A DNA stretch of 36,457 bases from Eubacteriales bacterium (GCA_030537135.1 JAUNOP010000030.1:1-36457), one strand, 5' to 3'. Shown: positions 25,287 to 32,832, counted from the first letter of the stretch. The notes: generated from the sequence alone by a model not told the origin. Translations and numbers: made by a program.

Positions 25287-25676
25287 CTCTTATACCCTCC
25301 TTGATATGCTGTTCGGTCTGCATCTCCATTCTGTTTTCAGGCCTGTACAAAACAAAAGGTGTGATGCCTGATTCCGATAGCGCCATTATAGCGCAGGGTC
25401 AAGGGTTTGAAAAGAAAATTCGTTCGACAAATTTCAGGTGAATCCCTGTTTTTTCTGACACTTTAACCTTTCCTTTAACTTAAATCTCGATTTAAAATCC
25501 TCTGGTCAAAGTAAAAATGTGTCAATCCAGAGAGAAAGATTCCTTTAAAAAGCTCTCCTCAAAAGCTCTTGCTTGAAGTTCGAGTTCTAATCAGAGGAGC
25601 ATCCGAATACAGGCTAAAACGCAGGAATGCCTGTACACAGGAATTTCTCTTCTTCTTTTCTCCCAGGGCGCGCTTC
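25287..25676. other. Intergenic region with a promoter candidate for the membrane protein
   Basis: On the minus strand TTTTCA (25408-25413), 17 bases, TATAAT (25385-25390) is a plausible promoter for the gene starting at 25286. The six-mer TAGCGC occurs twice around the -10. No gene is supported here, and I see no clear terminator for the mtnN gene that ends at 25677. Confidence 0.45.
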
Positions 25677-26375
25677 CTACAGCTCCTTCAGCATGTTTTC
25701 TGTAAGATTCACACTGTGAAGAATCGCCTGCTTCTCAAAGGTCTCATAAGCCACAGACGCACTATCATCCGCTTTATCCGAAATCGCCCGGATAATCAAA
25801 AACGGGATGCCATTCAGATAAGCTGTCTGTCCGATGGCTGCACCCTCCATCTCCACACAAAAGCCCTGGAAATTCTTCTTGATTTCCTCCTTTACACTGC
25901 GACTGGATATAAACTGATCTCCAGAAGCCACCCTTCCCCTGAAAACCTGAATCTCTGGATTCACTCTTTTGCACACACGCTCCGCAAGGTCTGCAAGATG
26001 TGCATCTGCCTCAAAGGAAAATGCATCCATCTGCGGAATCTGTCCCAGCGGATATCCAAATCCCGATGCATCCATATCATGCTGAACTACGTCTGTAGAC
26101 AGCACAATGTCCCCGATATTAATTTCATTTTTCAGCGACCCTGCAATTCCAGTATTGATCATTGCCTCCACCCCAAACACATCCACCAGAATCTGCGCGC
26201 ACACGCCCGCATTTACCTTTCCGATTCCCGATCGCACCACAACCACCTGCTTTCCGTGAAGCCTTCCCTCATAAAATTCCATAGAGGCTCTTGTTGTAAT
26301 ACAAACCTCCTCCATCTTCTCCTTTAATAAGGAGATTTCCTGCTCCATTGCTCCGATAATTCCGATTTTATTCAT
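25677..26375 (-). CDS. mtnN: 5'-methylthioadenosine/S-adenosylhomocysteine nucleosidase
   Basis: 232 aa from the ATG at 26375 (MNKIGIIGAMEQEISLL); AAAAGGAG lies just upstream, and the longer in-frame start at 26414 is not needed. It cleaves adenine from methylthioadenosine and S-adenosylhomocysteine, recycling sulfur metabolites and the AI-2 precursor. The N-terminal GAMEQE holds the catalytic acid (E13, equivalent to E12 of E. coli). The substrate-binding block is FCVEMEGAAIGQTAYLNGIP and the catalytic aspartate is in AISDKADDSA. The promoter at 26577-26605 gives a ~190-base leader containing repeat copy D. Confidence 0.95.
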   Translation of the reverse strand: MNKIGIIGAMEQEISLLKEKMEEVCITTRASMEFYEGRLHGKQVVVVRSGIGKVNAGVCAQILVDVFGVEAMINTGIAGSLKNEINIGDIVLSTDVVQHDMDASGFGYPLGQIPQMDAFSFEADAHLADLAERVCKRVNPEIQVFRGRVASGDQFISSRSVKEEIKKNFQGFCVEMEGAAIGQTAYLNGIPFLIIRAISDKADDSASVAYETFEKQAILHSVNLTENMLKEL

Positions 26376-26441
26376 CTTCTTCTCCTTTTCCTGACCCAGA
26401 CAAGCCAAAACCAAAATTTTGCCGTCTTACACGAGTTTTGC

Positions 26442-26489
26442 CAATCAAGCAGATATTCGCAAGCCGCTTCACTACTTACTCATAATCAA
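26442..26489. repeat. Palindromic intergenic repeat, copy D, in the mtnN leader
   Basis: ATCAAGCAGATATTCGCAA joins directly to GCCGCTTCACTACTTACTC. Both ends match copy A, but the central TACCC/GGGTA hairpin is missing, as if the centre is a dispensable module. A further hairpin TTCCTCC/GGAGGAA follows at about 26494-26510. Confidence 0.6.
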
Positions 26490-26576
26490 ACAGCTTCCTC
26501 CTGGGGAGGAAACTGCTGCAGACAACTGCTTAAATATCTCGGACAGCCGCTGCTGCTGCCTTCCTGATTCGCTCTA

Positions 26577-26605
26577 ATTATAGCAGACTCCTTCCGCCCT
26601 GCAAA
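26577..26605 (-). promoter_or_regulatory. Promoter of mtnN
   Basis: TTTGCA (26600-26605), 17 bases, TATAAT (26577-26582) on the minus strand, back to back with the plus-strand promoter at 26623-26651. Confidence 0.55.
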
Positions 26606-26622
26606 CAGTTTTCCGAAAATAG

Positions 26623-26651
26623 TTGCATCCTCTCTTTGCCCCTGCTATAAT
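26623..26651 (+). promoter_or_regulatory. Promoter of the TSCPD protein gene
   Basis: TTGCAT (26623-26628), 17 bases, TATAAT (26646-26651), about 40 bases ahead of the start at 26692. Confidence 0.7.
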
Positions 26652-26691
26652 CAAAACCATCAATACCACACGCAAAAAGGAGAGATTTGTT

Positions 26692-26928
26692 ATGACATAT
26701 AAATGCAAGGGAGTCTGTTCCCAGTCCATTGATTTTGAAATCATTGATAACAAAGTACATAATGTGAAGTTCAACGGCGGCTGCAATGGCAACACAAAGG
26801 GCATTGCGAGCCTTGTGGAGGGTATGGAGGTATCTGAGGTTATCTCCCGTCTGGAGGGAACCACCTGCGGCTTTCGTCCCACCTCCTGTCCAGACCAGCT
26901 CGCCAGGGCCTTAAAGAGCGCACTGTAA
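26692..26928 (+). CDS. TSCPD-domain small protein (TIGR03905-like)
   Basis: 78 aa. AAAGGAG lies nine bases before the ATG at 26692; the codons upstream of it overlap the promoter. Five cysteines (C5, C9, C31, C59, C66) and the motif TSCPDQLARAL mark the stand-alone TSCPD family. The same fold closes some B12-dependent ribonucleotide reductases, where its cysteines may bind metal. The function of the stand-alone form is not established. A terminator follows at 27085-27133. Confidence 0.88.
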   Translation: MTYKCKGVCSQSIDFEIIDNKVHNVKFNGGCNGNTKGIASLVEGMEVSEVISRLEGTTCGFRPTSCPDQLARALKSAL

Positions 26929-27084
26929 GGCAGAAGTCCCAGGTCTATGGCTGTCTGGATTATCAAGCAGGCTGCCCCTGCTCGATTATCACTTTCGCAA
27001 AGCTTGCAGCAAAGTCACTCGCTTGGTCAGCTGTCTAATGTCTGCTCGTGTATACACTAAAGGTTCATGACGGCTTTATCGCTC

Positions 27085-27133
27085 AAAAGGCGGTCTTTAC
27101 CCACATTTTCTGTCGGCAGGACCGCCTTTTTTT
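27085..27133 (+). terminator. Intrinsic terminator after the TSCPD gene
   Basis: AAAAGGCGGTC pairs with GACCGCCTTTT across a 24-base loop, then runs into T. It lies about 160 bases past the stop. Confidence 0.7.
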
Positions 27134-27776
27134 GCACAAAGCCCCTTCAGACCTTCTTCTGCGGATTCCTTCCTTTCTCTTGTGCGCTCCTGTAAGGTTC
27201 CCTATATTGTGAAAAAAATGTCTTATTCTTCCATCTATTATTATCCAATAATTCTACTATCCACACTATATTTTCACATCTCCCACATTTCACCTCTGGT
27301 TCAAAATAAAATATCTATGATACCAGGGGCAAAATACCTTTTGACCCCAACATCCTATCTATTCTGTTATCATTCTTACCAATTCCTAAAATTGTTCAAT
27401 ATACTCATAATTTTCACTTTGTCTCCTATAAAAATTATGCAAAATACAAAATACCATACCCTGTATTTGAAAATTTTTGTTTATAATCAGGTATCTAAGG
27501 CTGTTCTCATCTCTCATCTCTCCTTTCACCTCCCTTTTCATTCCTTCTGAGAAAATTTCCTCAAACTTTCCCATTAAAAAGCTATCATGTGAAAAAACGT
27601 CGGACTTACAGTAATTTACAACATGGATTTATAAAGGAAATTTTACTACAATAAATCCAGCATAAGGGTGATTCATCTGCTTAGCCCATTGCCTGAAGAT
27701 AACCCGAAAAAGCAAAGGACAATTTCAACGGCAGAATACCCAAACAAAAAAAATCAAGAAATAAGGAGAAAGAGAA
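27134..27776. other. AT-rich leader region of the symporter gene
   Basis: No gene supported. It holds the dispersed hairpin at 27325-27350 and a perfect eight-pair dyad GGATTTAT/ATAAATCC (27625-27632, 27651-27658) about 120 bases ahead of the symporter start. The dyad could be an operator or a leader hairpin. I could not choose a convincing promoter. Confidence 0.45.
27325..27350. repeat. GGGTCA...TGACCC-type hairpin, copy 2
   Basis: GGGGCAAAA pairs with TTTTGACCCC with one bulged A and a TACC loop. In reverse it reads TTGGGGTCAAAAGGTATTTT, identical to copy 1 at 10248-10267, but the far arm is shortened. Confidence 0.6.
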
Positions 27777-29207
27777 ATGGCGAATCAATCATCAAAATCC
27801 AAAAAGCCGCTCAGCAAAGCATTTGTCTGGTTCCATGCAACCTCTGTCAACGGCGGCGCAATGGCTATCGCAGCTACCATCACTTCCTATTTCTCCCTGT
27901 ATGTACAGGAGGAAATCGGTATTACTGCTGCTCAATTATCAGTTATCCTGTTAATCTGCTCCCTGTGGGACGCAATCAACGACCCTCTGATGGGCGTTAT
28001 CTGCGATTCCTGCAATCCAAGATGGGGACGCTACCGCACCTGGTTCTTATTCACACCTATTTTCCTGCTTGTTGATATGTTCCTTCTGTTCAGTAATCCC
28101 GGCTTTATTCAGGGCAGTCCTATGGCGAAATGTATTTATGTGTGTATTACATACATGGTTTATGGCATGTGCGTTACTGCATACACCATGCCTCAGATGG
28201 CAATCCTGCCTGCCATGACTCTGGATGACCAGGAGCGTAACGATGTTGTTGCAAAGGGCGCTGGTATCTGTGCTCTGATGTTTACCATCGCCTCCACCTT
28301 CTCCAATCAGCTGGTAGCTATTTTCGGAAGCTATCGTAATCTGATGTGCATTTACGCAGTTTTTGCAGTTATCTCCTTCTGGGGACTGTACAAGACCTCT
28401 GAAGAGCGCTACATGGTTCCAAAGGACCCGAACAACAGCGGACTCAAGCAGCTGATTTATGTTTTCCGTCATAAGGAAATCTGGCCTGTTATGCTTTGTT
28501 GGTGTCTGGCCGCTGTTTCCTATGGCTTTATGTTTACCTCCTCTGTATATTATGCACAGTACATTCTGGCAGGACAGCGGGTGGATTTTGCAGCCATGGA
28601 CGAGGCGGCAATCGGAGCCACAATCGGCGGTACCATCTCCACTTACATGGGCTTTATCTCTGTAGGAGCTCTGGTTTCCATGATGGTACTTATGCCTATC
28701 TTCCTGAAGAAATTTAAAACCGGTTATAAAGCTCTGCTGGTTTCCCAGGTTCTGACCGTTATCTGCTATGTAGTTCTGTATTTTACAGGCAAGATGAACT
28801 TTATGTACTGCTGTATCCTGTCCTTTGTTGCAACTGCTGTCGGCGCCATGGTCAATGCTCTGGTAAATGTTCTTGTAAATGATACCATCGACTTTATCAT
28901 GCTCAAGGAGGGCAAACAGCTTAATGGCGTTGTTTCCTCAGTAAAAGGCTTTGCTCAGAAATGCGGCAACACTGTTGTAAATTCTGGTCTGCTGGCCGTC
29001 CTGGCTATCTGCGGATTTGATGCTTCTCTTGGACCGTTCGGCCAGTCCGCTGCTGCTGCCGCCGGTACAAATGCTGTTCGTTTCCTGATTCCTGCACTGG
29101 TATCTGTTGTTATTATTATCATCATGGTATTTTATCCGCTGAAGAAGTACTTCCCGGAAATTGCTGAAATGAAAGCAAAAATGGCTGCTGAGCATAAAAA
29201 CGACTAA
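27777..29207 (+). CDS. GPH-family sugar:cation symporter (MelB-like MFS)
   Basis: 476 aa with about 12 hydrophobic segments, an inner-membrane glycoside importer driven by a cation gradient. The GPH signature is visible between helices 2 and 3: LWDAINDPLMGVICDSCNPR then WGRYRTWFL. Later VNVLVNDTIDFIMLKEGKQL and SSVKGFAQKCGNTVVNSGLL fit the second half of this family. AAGGAG precedes the ATG at eight bases. The likely cargo is an oligosaccharide or glycoside; it cannot be fixed here. It is followed by beta-phosphoglucomutase, which suggests uptake of an alpha-disaccharide that is later phosphorolysed, though no phosphorylase is in the window. Confidence 0.92.
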   Translation: MANQSSKSKKPLSKAFVWFHATSVNGGAMAIAATITSYFSLYVQEEIGITAAQLSVILLICSLWDAINDPLMGVICDSCNPRWGRYRTWFLFTPIFLLVDMFLLFSNPGFIQGSPMAKCIYVCITYMVYGMCVTAYTMPQMAILPAMTLDDQERNDVVAKGAGICALMFTIASTFSNQLVAIFGSYRNLMCIYAVFAVISFWGLYKTSEERYMVPKDPNNSGLKQLIYVFRHKEIWPVMLCWCLAAVSYGFMFTSSVYYAQYILAGQRVDFAAMDEAAIGATIGGTISTYMGFISVGALVSMMVLMPIFLKKFKTGYKALLVSQVLTVICYVVLYFTGKMNFMYCCILSFVATAVGAMVNALVNVLVNDTIDFIMLKEGKQLNGVVSSVKGFAQKCGNTVVNSGLLAVLAICGFDASLGPFGQSAAAAAGTNAVRFLIPALVSVVIIIIMVFYPLKKYFPEIAEMKAKMAAEHKND

Positions 29208-29398
29208 GCTTATTGCAGCAAAACTGCTCTCTACAGTCCAATCTCCGCGGCAAGCCTGTAAGGTTTGCACCGCCAATCCAATTTATAAGTGTTTATCGCA
29301 CAGTGCTTTATACTATCTGCCCAGGCAGAGGCAGAAGCTGCCTGGGACTTGCTTGATACGTTCAAAAGCTTATTTCCATTACATAATTTCACACCATT

Positions 29399-29426
29399 AA
29401 GGGGTTTGATAAAAATCAAACCCCTT
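29399..29426 (+). terminator. Strong hairpin, likely terminator after the symporter
   Basis: AAGGGGTTTGAT and ATCAAACCCCTT pair perfectly over 12 bases around AAAA. The T tract is poor on both strands, so termination efficiency is uncertain. Confidence 0.5.
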
Positions 29427-29481
29427 GTATAAAAACAAATTCATTGCCGCTTACACGGCAGCATCCATTTTTATAGTTTTG

Positions 29482-29551
29482 TAACCAAATCAAGTAAATC
29501 CCCTGCTTCAGCTGCCAAAAGCAATAAGCAATGGGTGGTGGGACTTGCCTG
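29482..29551. repeat. Structured intergenic element, partial second copy
   Basis: TAACCAAATCAAGTAAATCC...CTGCTTCAGCTGCCAAAAGC...GGGACTTGCCTG aligns with the first module of the element at 18101-18222, with scattered substitutions. The second and third hairpins and the closing arm are missing. Confidence 0.6.
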
Positions 29552-29617
29552 TTCGTATTCTCGCAGATTATGTCTGCCCAGTAGTTACATCATTCTAAAA
29601 TATCAGGAGGAAAAATC

Positions 29618-30259
29618 ATGAAAGCATTTATTTTTGATTTGGATGGAGTCATTGTTTTCACCGACAAATTTCACTATCAGGCATGGAAAAAGATGGCTGA
29701 CAGCATGGGAATCTATTTTGATGAGACAATCAACAACCGTCTGAGAGGAGTAAGCCGCGCAGAAAGCCTGGAAATTATCCTGGAAAGATATGAGGGGACT
29801 CCTTTAAGCCCTGAGAAAAAGGCCGCTCTTATGGAAGAAAAGAACAATACCTACCGCTCGCTTCTGGCCACTATGACTCCCTGCGACGTCACAAACCAGG
29901 TAAGAGATACCCTGAAAAAGCTCCGAGAGGCTGGATTTAAGCTTGCCATTGGTTCTTCAAGCAAAAATGCCCGCTTTATTCTGGAAAAGGTAGCGCTCAC
30001 CGACGCCTTTGACGCCATCTCAGACGGAAATAATATCACGCATTCCAAGCCAGACCCAGAGGTCTTTGTAAAAGCTGGTCAGTTCCTCGGCGAAGCTCCA
30101 GAGGATTGTGTGGTAATCGAGGACGCCTACGCAGGAATTGATGCTGCCAAGGCTGCCGAGATGACAGCCGTAGGTATCGGAGATGCCTCTGGTTATGATA
30201 AAGCAGATTATAAAATTCACGAATTCTCAGAGCTTCTGAAAATCGCTGGAATCGCTTAA
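29618..30259 (+). CDS. pgmB: Beta-phosphoglucomutase
   Basis: 213 aa HAD-superfamily enzyme converting beta-glucose-1-phosphate to glucose-6-phosphate. The N-terminal IFDLDGVIVFTDKFHYQAW carries the nucleophile and acid/base aspartates (D7, D9). LRGVSRAESLEIIL is the beta-PGM cap motif, and the core continues AIGSSSKNARFILEK, SKPDPEVF and VIEDAYAGIDAAKAAEM. AGGAGGAAAA lies upstream of the ATG. It sits 400 bases after the symporter on the same strand, consistent with a disaccharide phosphorolysis pathway whose phosphorylase lies elsewhere. Confidence 0.94.
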   Translation: MKAFIFDLDGVIVFTDKFHYQAWKKMADSMGIYFDETINNRLRGVSRAESLEIILERYEGTPLSPEKKAALMEEKNNTYRSLLATMTPCDVTNQVRDTLKKLREAGFKLAIGSSSKNARFILEKVALTDAFDAISDGNNITHSKPDPEVFVKAGQFLGEAPEDCVVIEDAYAGIDAAKAAEMTAVGIGDASGYDKADYKIHEFSELLKIAGIA

Positions 30260-30311
30260 TCGCACTTTTCATTCTGAGAAAGTCTGCCAAGCAGCACCCC
30301 TGTGGGGTTCT

Positions 30312-30346
30312 GGGTCATACAGAAAGCCAAGCTTCCTGTATGACCC
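30312..30346 (+). terminator. GGGTCA...TGACCC hairpin after pgmB
   Basis: GGGTCATACAG and CTGTATGACCC pair perfectly, with an inner AAGC/GCTT extension. It lies between the convergent pgmB and rrf2-type genes and probably ends both. Its outer arms share GGGTCA/TGACCC with the hairpin at 10250-10280; the T tract is weak. Confidence 0.5.
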
Positions 30347-30376
30347 CAAAATAACCCGGATAAAAGGGCAGCTCAT

Positions 30377-30784
30377 TTATATGTCTCCATTCACAAGATC
30401 TGCAATAGTGATTTTATAGAAGAAATCATGAACCATTGCATCGTATTTCTTCCACATAGGCAATGTCTTACATACTTTTTCTCTCGGGCAGATTTCTGCA
30501 TTTTCGTCCAGGCAGGCAACGGTTGCCAATGTTCCTTCTGCTATTTTTAATATTTCACCAACTGTATATTCCTCTGGCTTGCGGAGTAGGCGATACCCGC
30601 CTCCTTTTCCGCTGACACCCTTTACCAGCTTTCCTCTTACTAATAGTTTTACGATAATCTCCAGATATTTTTTCGATATTTCCTGTCGCTTCGCCACATC
30701 ATCAAGCGGCACCAGGACTCCTTCCGGCTGTTCAGCCAGATCTATCATAAAACGGATTGCATATCTTCCTTTGGTTGAAATCAT
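30377..30784 (-). CDS. Rrf2-family transcriptional regulator with three cysteines
   Basis: 135 aa. An N-terminal winged helix (MISTKGRYAIRFMIDLAEQP, then QEISKKYLEIIVKLLVRGKL and VKGVSGKGGGYRLLRKPEEY) is typical of Rrf2. C91, C99 and C105 (CLDENAEICPREKVC) are spaced as in IscR-type Fe-S regulators, whereas the CymR cysteine regulator lacks them. AAAGGAGG precedes the ATG. Its promoter is spanned by a perfect ten-base dyad (30802-30833), and a related half site lies in the divergent transport promoter. It is therefore probably autoregulatory and controls the importer operon in response to cysteine or Fe-S status. The signal is inferred. Confidence 0.92.
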   Translation of the reverse strand: MISTKGRYAIRFMIDLAEQPEGVLVPLDDVAKRQEISKKYLEIIVKLLVRGKLVKGVSGKGGGYRLLRKPEEYTVGEILKIAEGTLATVACLDENAEICPREKVCKTLPMWKKYDAMVHDFFYKITIADLVNGDI

Positions 30785-30801
30785 AATAAAATCCTCCTTT
30801 A

Positions 30802-30838
30802 TTCACCTATTCTACCTCAGGATAATAGGTGAATTCAA
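30802..30838 (-). promoter_or_regulatory. Promoter and operator of the Rrf2-type gene
   Basis: On the minus strand TTGAAT (30833-30838), 18 bases, TAGAAT (30809-30814). The perfect inverted repeat TTCACCTATT (30802-30811) / AATAGGTGAA (30824-30833), spacer 12, covers everything between the two boxes, so a bound repressor would block polymerase. Confidence 0.7.
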
Positions 30839-30859
30839 CAAAAAAAGAAATTTTTTTCA

Positions 30860-30896
30860 TTTACCTATTGACTAAGTAGGAAAATAGATGTATAGT
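30860..30896 (+). promoter_or_regulatory. Promoter and repressor site of the transport operon
   Basis: TTGACT (30868-30873), 17 bases, TATAGT (30891-30896). TTTACCTATT (30860-30869) repeats the operator half site of the divergent regulator gene, and CCTATT-GACT-AAGTAGG is a looser dyad over the -35 box. This suggests repression of both genes by the Rrf2 protein. Confidence 0.7.
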
Positions 30897-30942
30897 AAAA
30901 CCATCGAATTTGAGCAACCAATCACGAAAGGAGAGGAATGCA

Positions 30943-31059
30943 ATGTACAGAACAAACACTTCTTATGAGTTCATCATGTGTTGTAGCCGAATGTTATTTC
31001 CCCGGGCATATCTATATGGCCAGGTGCGTTCGTCTGCTTTGTGCTGCACCAATGTATAG
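30943..31059 (+). CDS. Candidate Cys-rich leader peptide
   Basis: 38 codons: MYRTNTSYEFIMCCSRML, then FPRAYLYGQVRSSALCCTNV. GGAGAGG lies six to nine bases before the ATG. Cysteine codons occur as two adjacent pairs, TGTTGT (codons 13-14) and TGCTGC (codons 34-35), which is unusual enrichment for so short a frame ahead of probable sulfur amino acid importers. The stop TAG overlaps the 5' arm of the next hairpin. An alternative frame from the ATG at 30938 (49 codons, ending 31087) also has five Cys codons, but its ribosome-site spacing is short. Proposed role: sensing Cys-tRNA supply by ribosome stalling. Confidence 0.5.
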   Translation: MYRTNTSYEFIMCCSRMLFPRAYLYGQVRSSALCCTNV

Positions 31060-31129
31060 CATTTCACTGGTAAATGAAGTGCTATAAACGCCATTTGCCC
31101 GGGAGCTTGTTTGAAGCCCCGGTTTTTTT
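31001..31129 (+). terminator. Leader attenuator with competing structures
   Basis: The intrinsic terminator is CCGGGAGCTT (31099-31108) with AAGCCCCGG (31114-31122), one bulged A, followed by seven T (31123-31129), 65 bases before the first structural gene. CCCGGGCA (31001-31008), inside the leader peptide frame, is perfectly complementary to TGCCCGGG (31096-31103), which includes the terminator's 5' arm, so pairing would prevent termination. A ten-pair hairpin TAGCATTTCA/TGAAGTGCTA (31057-31084) lies between. No T-box or SAM riboswitch core motif is seen. Confidence 0.65.
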
Positions 31130-31194
31130 GCGCTCAGATTCCTTACATGGTGCGAACTTATCACCTGAAAAAATTTGAAAAGAGGTAAATAATT

Positions 31195-32832
31195 ATGAAA
31201 AAGTATTTGAAAAGAGCAGGAGCTGCACTCCTTGGGTTAACACTTGCAGTAGCATCCCTTTCCGTGTGCAACGCAAAACAAGATACAGCCACCAAGCAGG
31301 ATGCTTCTTCTGCTGAAAATGTTGTATATAGAACTGTGGATGAAATTAAAGAAAGCGGAACGATCAATATCGGTGTATTCTCTGATAAGAGCCCTTTCGG
31401 TTATGTAGATGAAAATGGTGAATATCAGGGTTATGATGTGTATTTCGGCAATCGAATTGGCGAAGATCTTGGAGTCAAGATTAATTACGTATCTACTGAG
31501 GCTGCAAATCGTATCGAGTATCTCCAGACCGGAAAGGTTGATATCATTCTCGCAAACTTCACTGTCACAGAAGAACGTGCGCAGGAAGTAGATTTTGCTC
31601 TTCCATATATGAATGTTGCTTTGGGCATTGTATCTCCGGACGATGCAGTCATTACAAATCTTGATGATATCGGAGCTGATGATGAAGTGATCGTTATTTC
31701 CGGAACAACCGCTGAAACTTATCTGGAAAAGAATCATCCGAACATCAAGCTGCAGAAGTATGATGCATACGCAGAAGCGAAAACAGCATTTGAGAATGGC
31801 AACGGCGTCGCATGGGCAAATGACAATACCGAGGTAATCGCATTTGCTATTGAAAATCCAGGATATACTGTTGGAATTCCTTCTCTTGGAAGCGCAGACA
31901 CAATTGCAGCCGCAGTAACAAAAGGCAATGAAAGTCTTCTGAACTGGCTGAATGATGAAATTGTTGCTCTGGGCGAAGAGAATTTCTTTCATGAAGACTA
32001 CGAAGCAACTCTCTTTGATACTTATGGAAAAGAATATGAAGATACTCTTGTAGTTGAAGGTGGTGTTGTCGCAAGCGGTGAAGAAACAACAGAAAGCAAG
32101 GGAACCATTACAGTAGCAGCATCTCCTACTCCCCATGCAGAAATCTTGGCACAGGCAGCAAAGCTTCTTGCTGCGCAGGGTTGGACTCTTGAAGTTACTG
32201 AATTTGAAGATTATGTTCAACCGAATCTTGTAGTCGACAGCGGAGATATTGATGCGAACTATTTCCAGCATGCTCCTTATCTGGATAACTTCAATAAAGA
32301 AAATGGTACCTCGCTGGTATCTGTAGCTGGTATTCACTATGAGCCTTTTGGTATTTATCCAGGCACCAAGTCAGATCTTTCAGAACTAAGCGATGGCGAT
32401 GTGATCGCAGTACCGAACGACACAACGAACGAAGCAAGAGCGCTTCTGCTCCTTCAGGACAATGGAATTATTAAGCTCAAGGACGGCGCTGACCTGCTGG
32501 CAACGGTAAAGGATATTGAGGAGAATCCTCATAACATAAAGATTCAGGAGCTTGAGGCTGCTCAGGTATCCAGAGTGAAAGATGAAGTTGCATTTGTGGT
32601 ATTAAATGGAAATTACGCGCTTGAGGCTGGTTTCTCAGTTGCACATGATGCAGTTGCTTATGAAACAAGCGATTCTGTAGCAGCACAGACATATGTGAAT
32701 ATCCTTGTAGTAAAAGAAGGAAACGAAAATAATGAAGGAATCTTGGCACTTGCTGAAGTACTGAAATCTGACGAAATTAAACAGTATATTATTGATACCT
32801 ATGATGGAGCAGTTGTTCCATTTGAGGATTAA
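31195..32832 (+). CDS. Two-domain solute-binding protein: SBP_bac_3 fused to NlpA/MetQ
   Basis: 545 aa, about twice the size of one binding protein. The signal peptide is MKKYLKRAGAALLGLTLAVA followed by SLSVCNAK; C25 may be a lipoprotein cysteine, but Val at -1 is atypical. Residues ~44-285 are an SBP_bac_3 (amino acid) domain: SGTINIGVFSDKSPFGYVDE, then GYDVYFGNRIGEDL and DIILANFTVTEERAQEVDFA. An acidic linker (~286-302, VVASGEETTESKG) leads to residues ~303-545, an NlpA/MetQ domain: TITVAASPTPHAEILAQAAK, DANYFQHAPYLDNFN, GIHYEPFGIYPGT and AVPNDTTNEARALLLLQDNG. It is followed by a MetNI pair and a polar-amino-acid ABC set, so each domain probably serves one importer. AAGAGG precedes the ATG. 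Confidence 0.9.
   Translation: MKKYLKRAGAALLGLTLAVASLSVCNAKQDTATKQDASSAENVVYRTVDEIKESGTINIGVFSDKSPFGYVDENGEYQGYDVYFGNRIGEDLGVKINYVSTEAANRIEYLQTGKVDIILANFTVTEERAQEVDFALPYMNVALGIVSPDDAVITNLDDIGADDEVIVISGTTAETYLEKNHPNIKLQKYDAYAEAKTAFENGNGVAWANDNTEVIAFAIENPGYTVGIPSLGSADTIAAAVTKGNESLLNWLNDEIVALGEENFFHEDYEATLFDTYGKEYEDTLVVEGGVVASGEETTESKGTITVAASPTPHAEILAQAAKLLAAQGWTLEVTEFEDYVQPNLVVDSGDIDANYFQHAPYLDNFNKENGTSLVSVAGIHYEPFGIYPGTKSDLSELSDGDVIAVPNDTTNEARALLLLQDNGIIKLKDGADLLATVKDIEENPHNIKIQELEAAQVSRVKDEVAFVVLNGNYALEAGFSVAHDAVAYETSDSVAAQTYVNILVVKEGNENNEGILALAEVLKSDEIKQYIIDTYDGAVVPFED

Larger units (their letters stand above)
29208..29617. other. Hairpin-rich intergenic region between symporter and pgmB
   Basis: Several stems follow one another: GCGG..CCGC (29248-29274), CCCAGGCAG/CTGCCTGGG (29320-29346), the 12-pair stem at 29399-29426 and repeat copy F (29482-29551). 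TTGATA (29406-29411), 16 bases, TATAAA (29428-29433) is a possible plus-strand promoter for pgmB overlapping the hairpin. No gene is supported. Confidence 0.45.

Noticed and set aside
30901-31194. T-box or SAM riboswitch in the transport operon leader
   Set aside because: I do not find the conserved T-box sequence or the S-box core; the short peptide frame plus terminator explains the leader better.
31237-32337. 366-codon minus-strand frame opposite the fused binding protein
   Set aside because: It is rich in Cys, Ile and Ser as expected from the reverse of an acidic coding sequence; the plus-strand protein is unmistakable.
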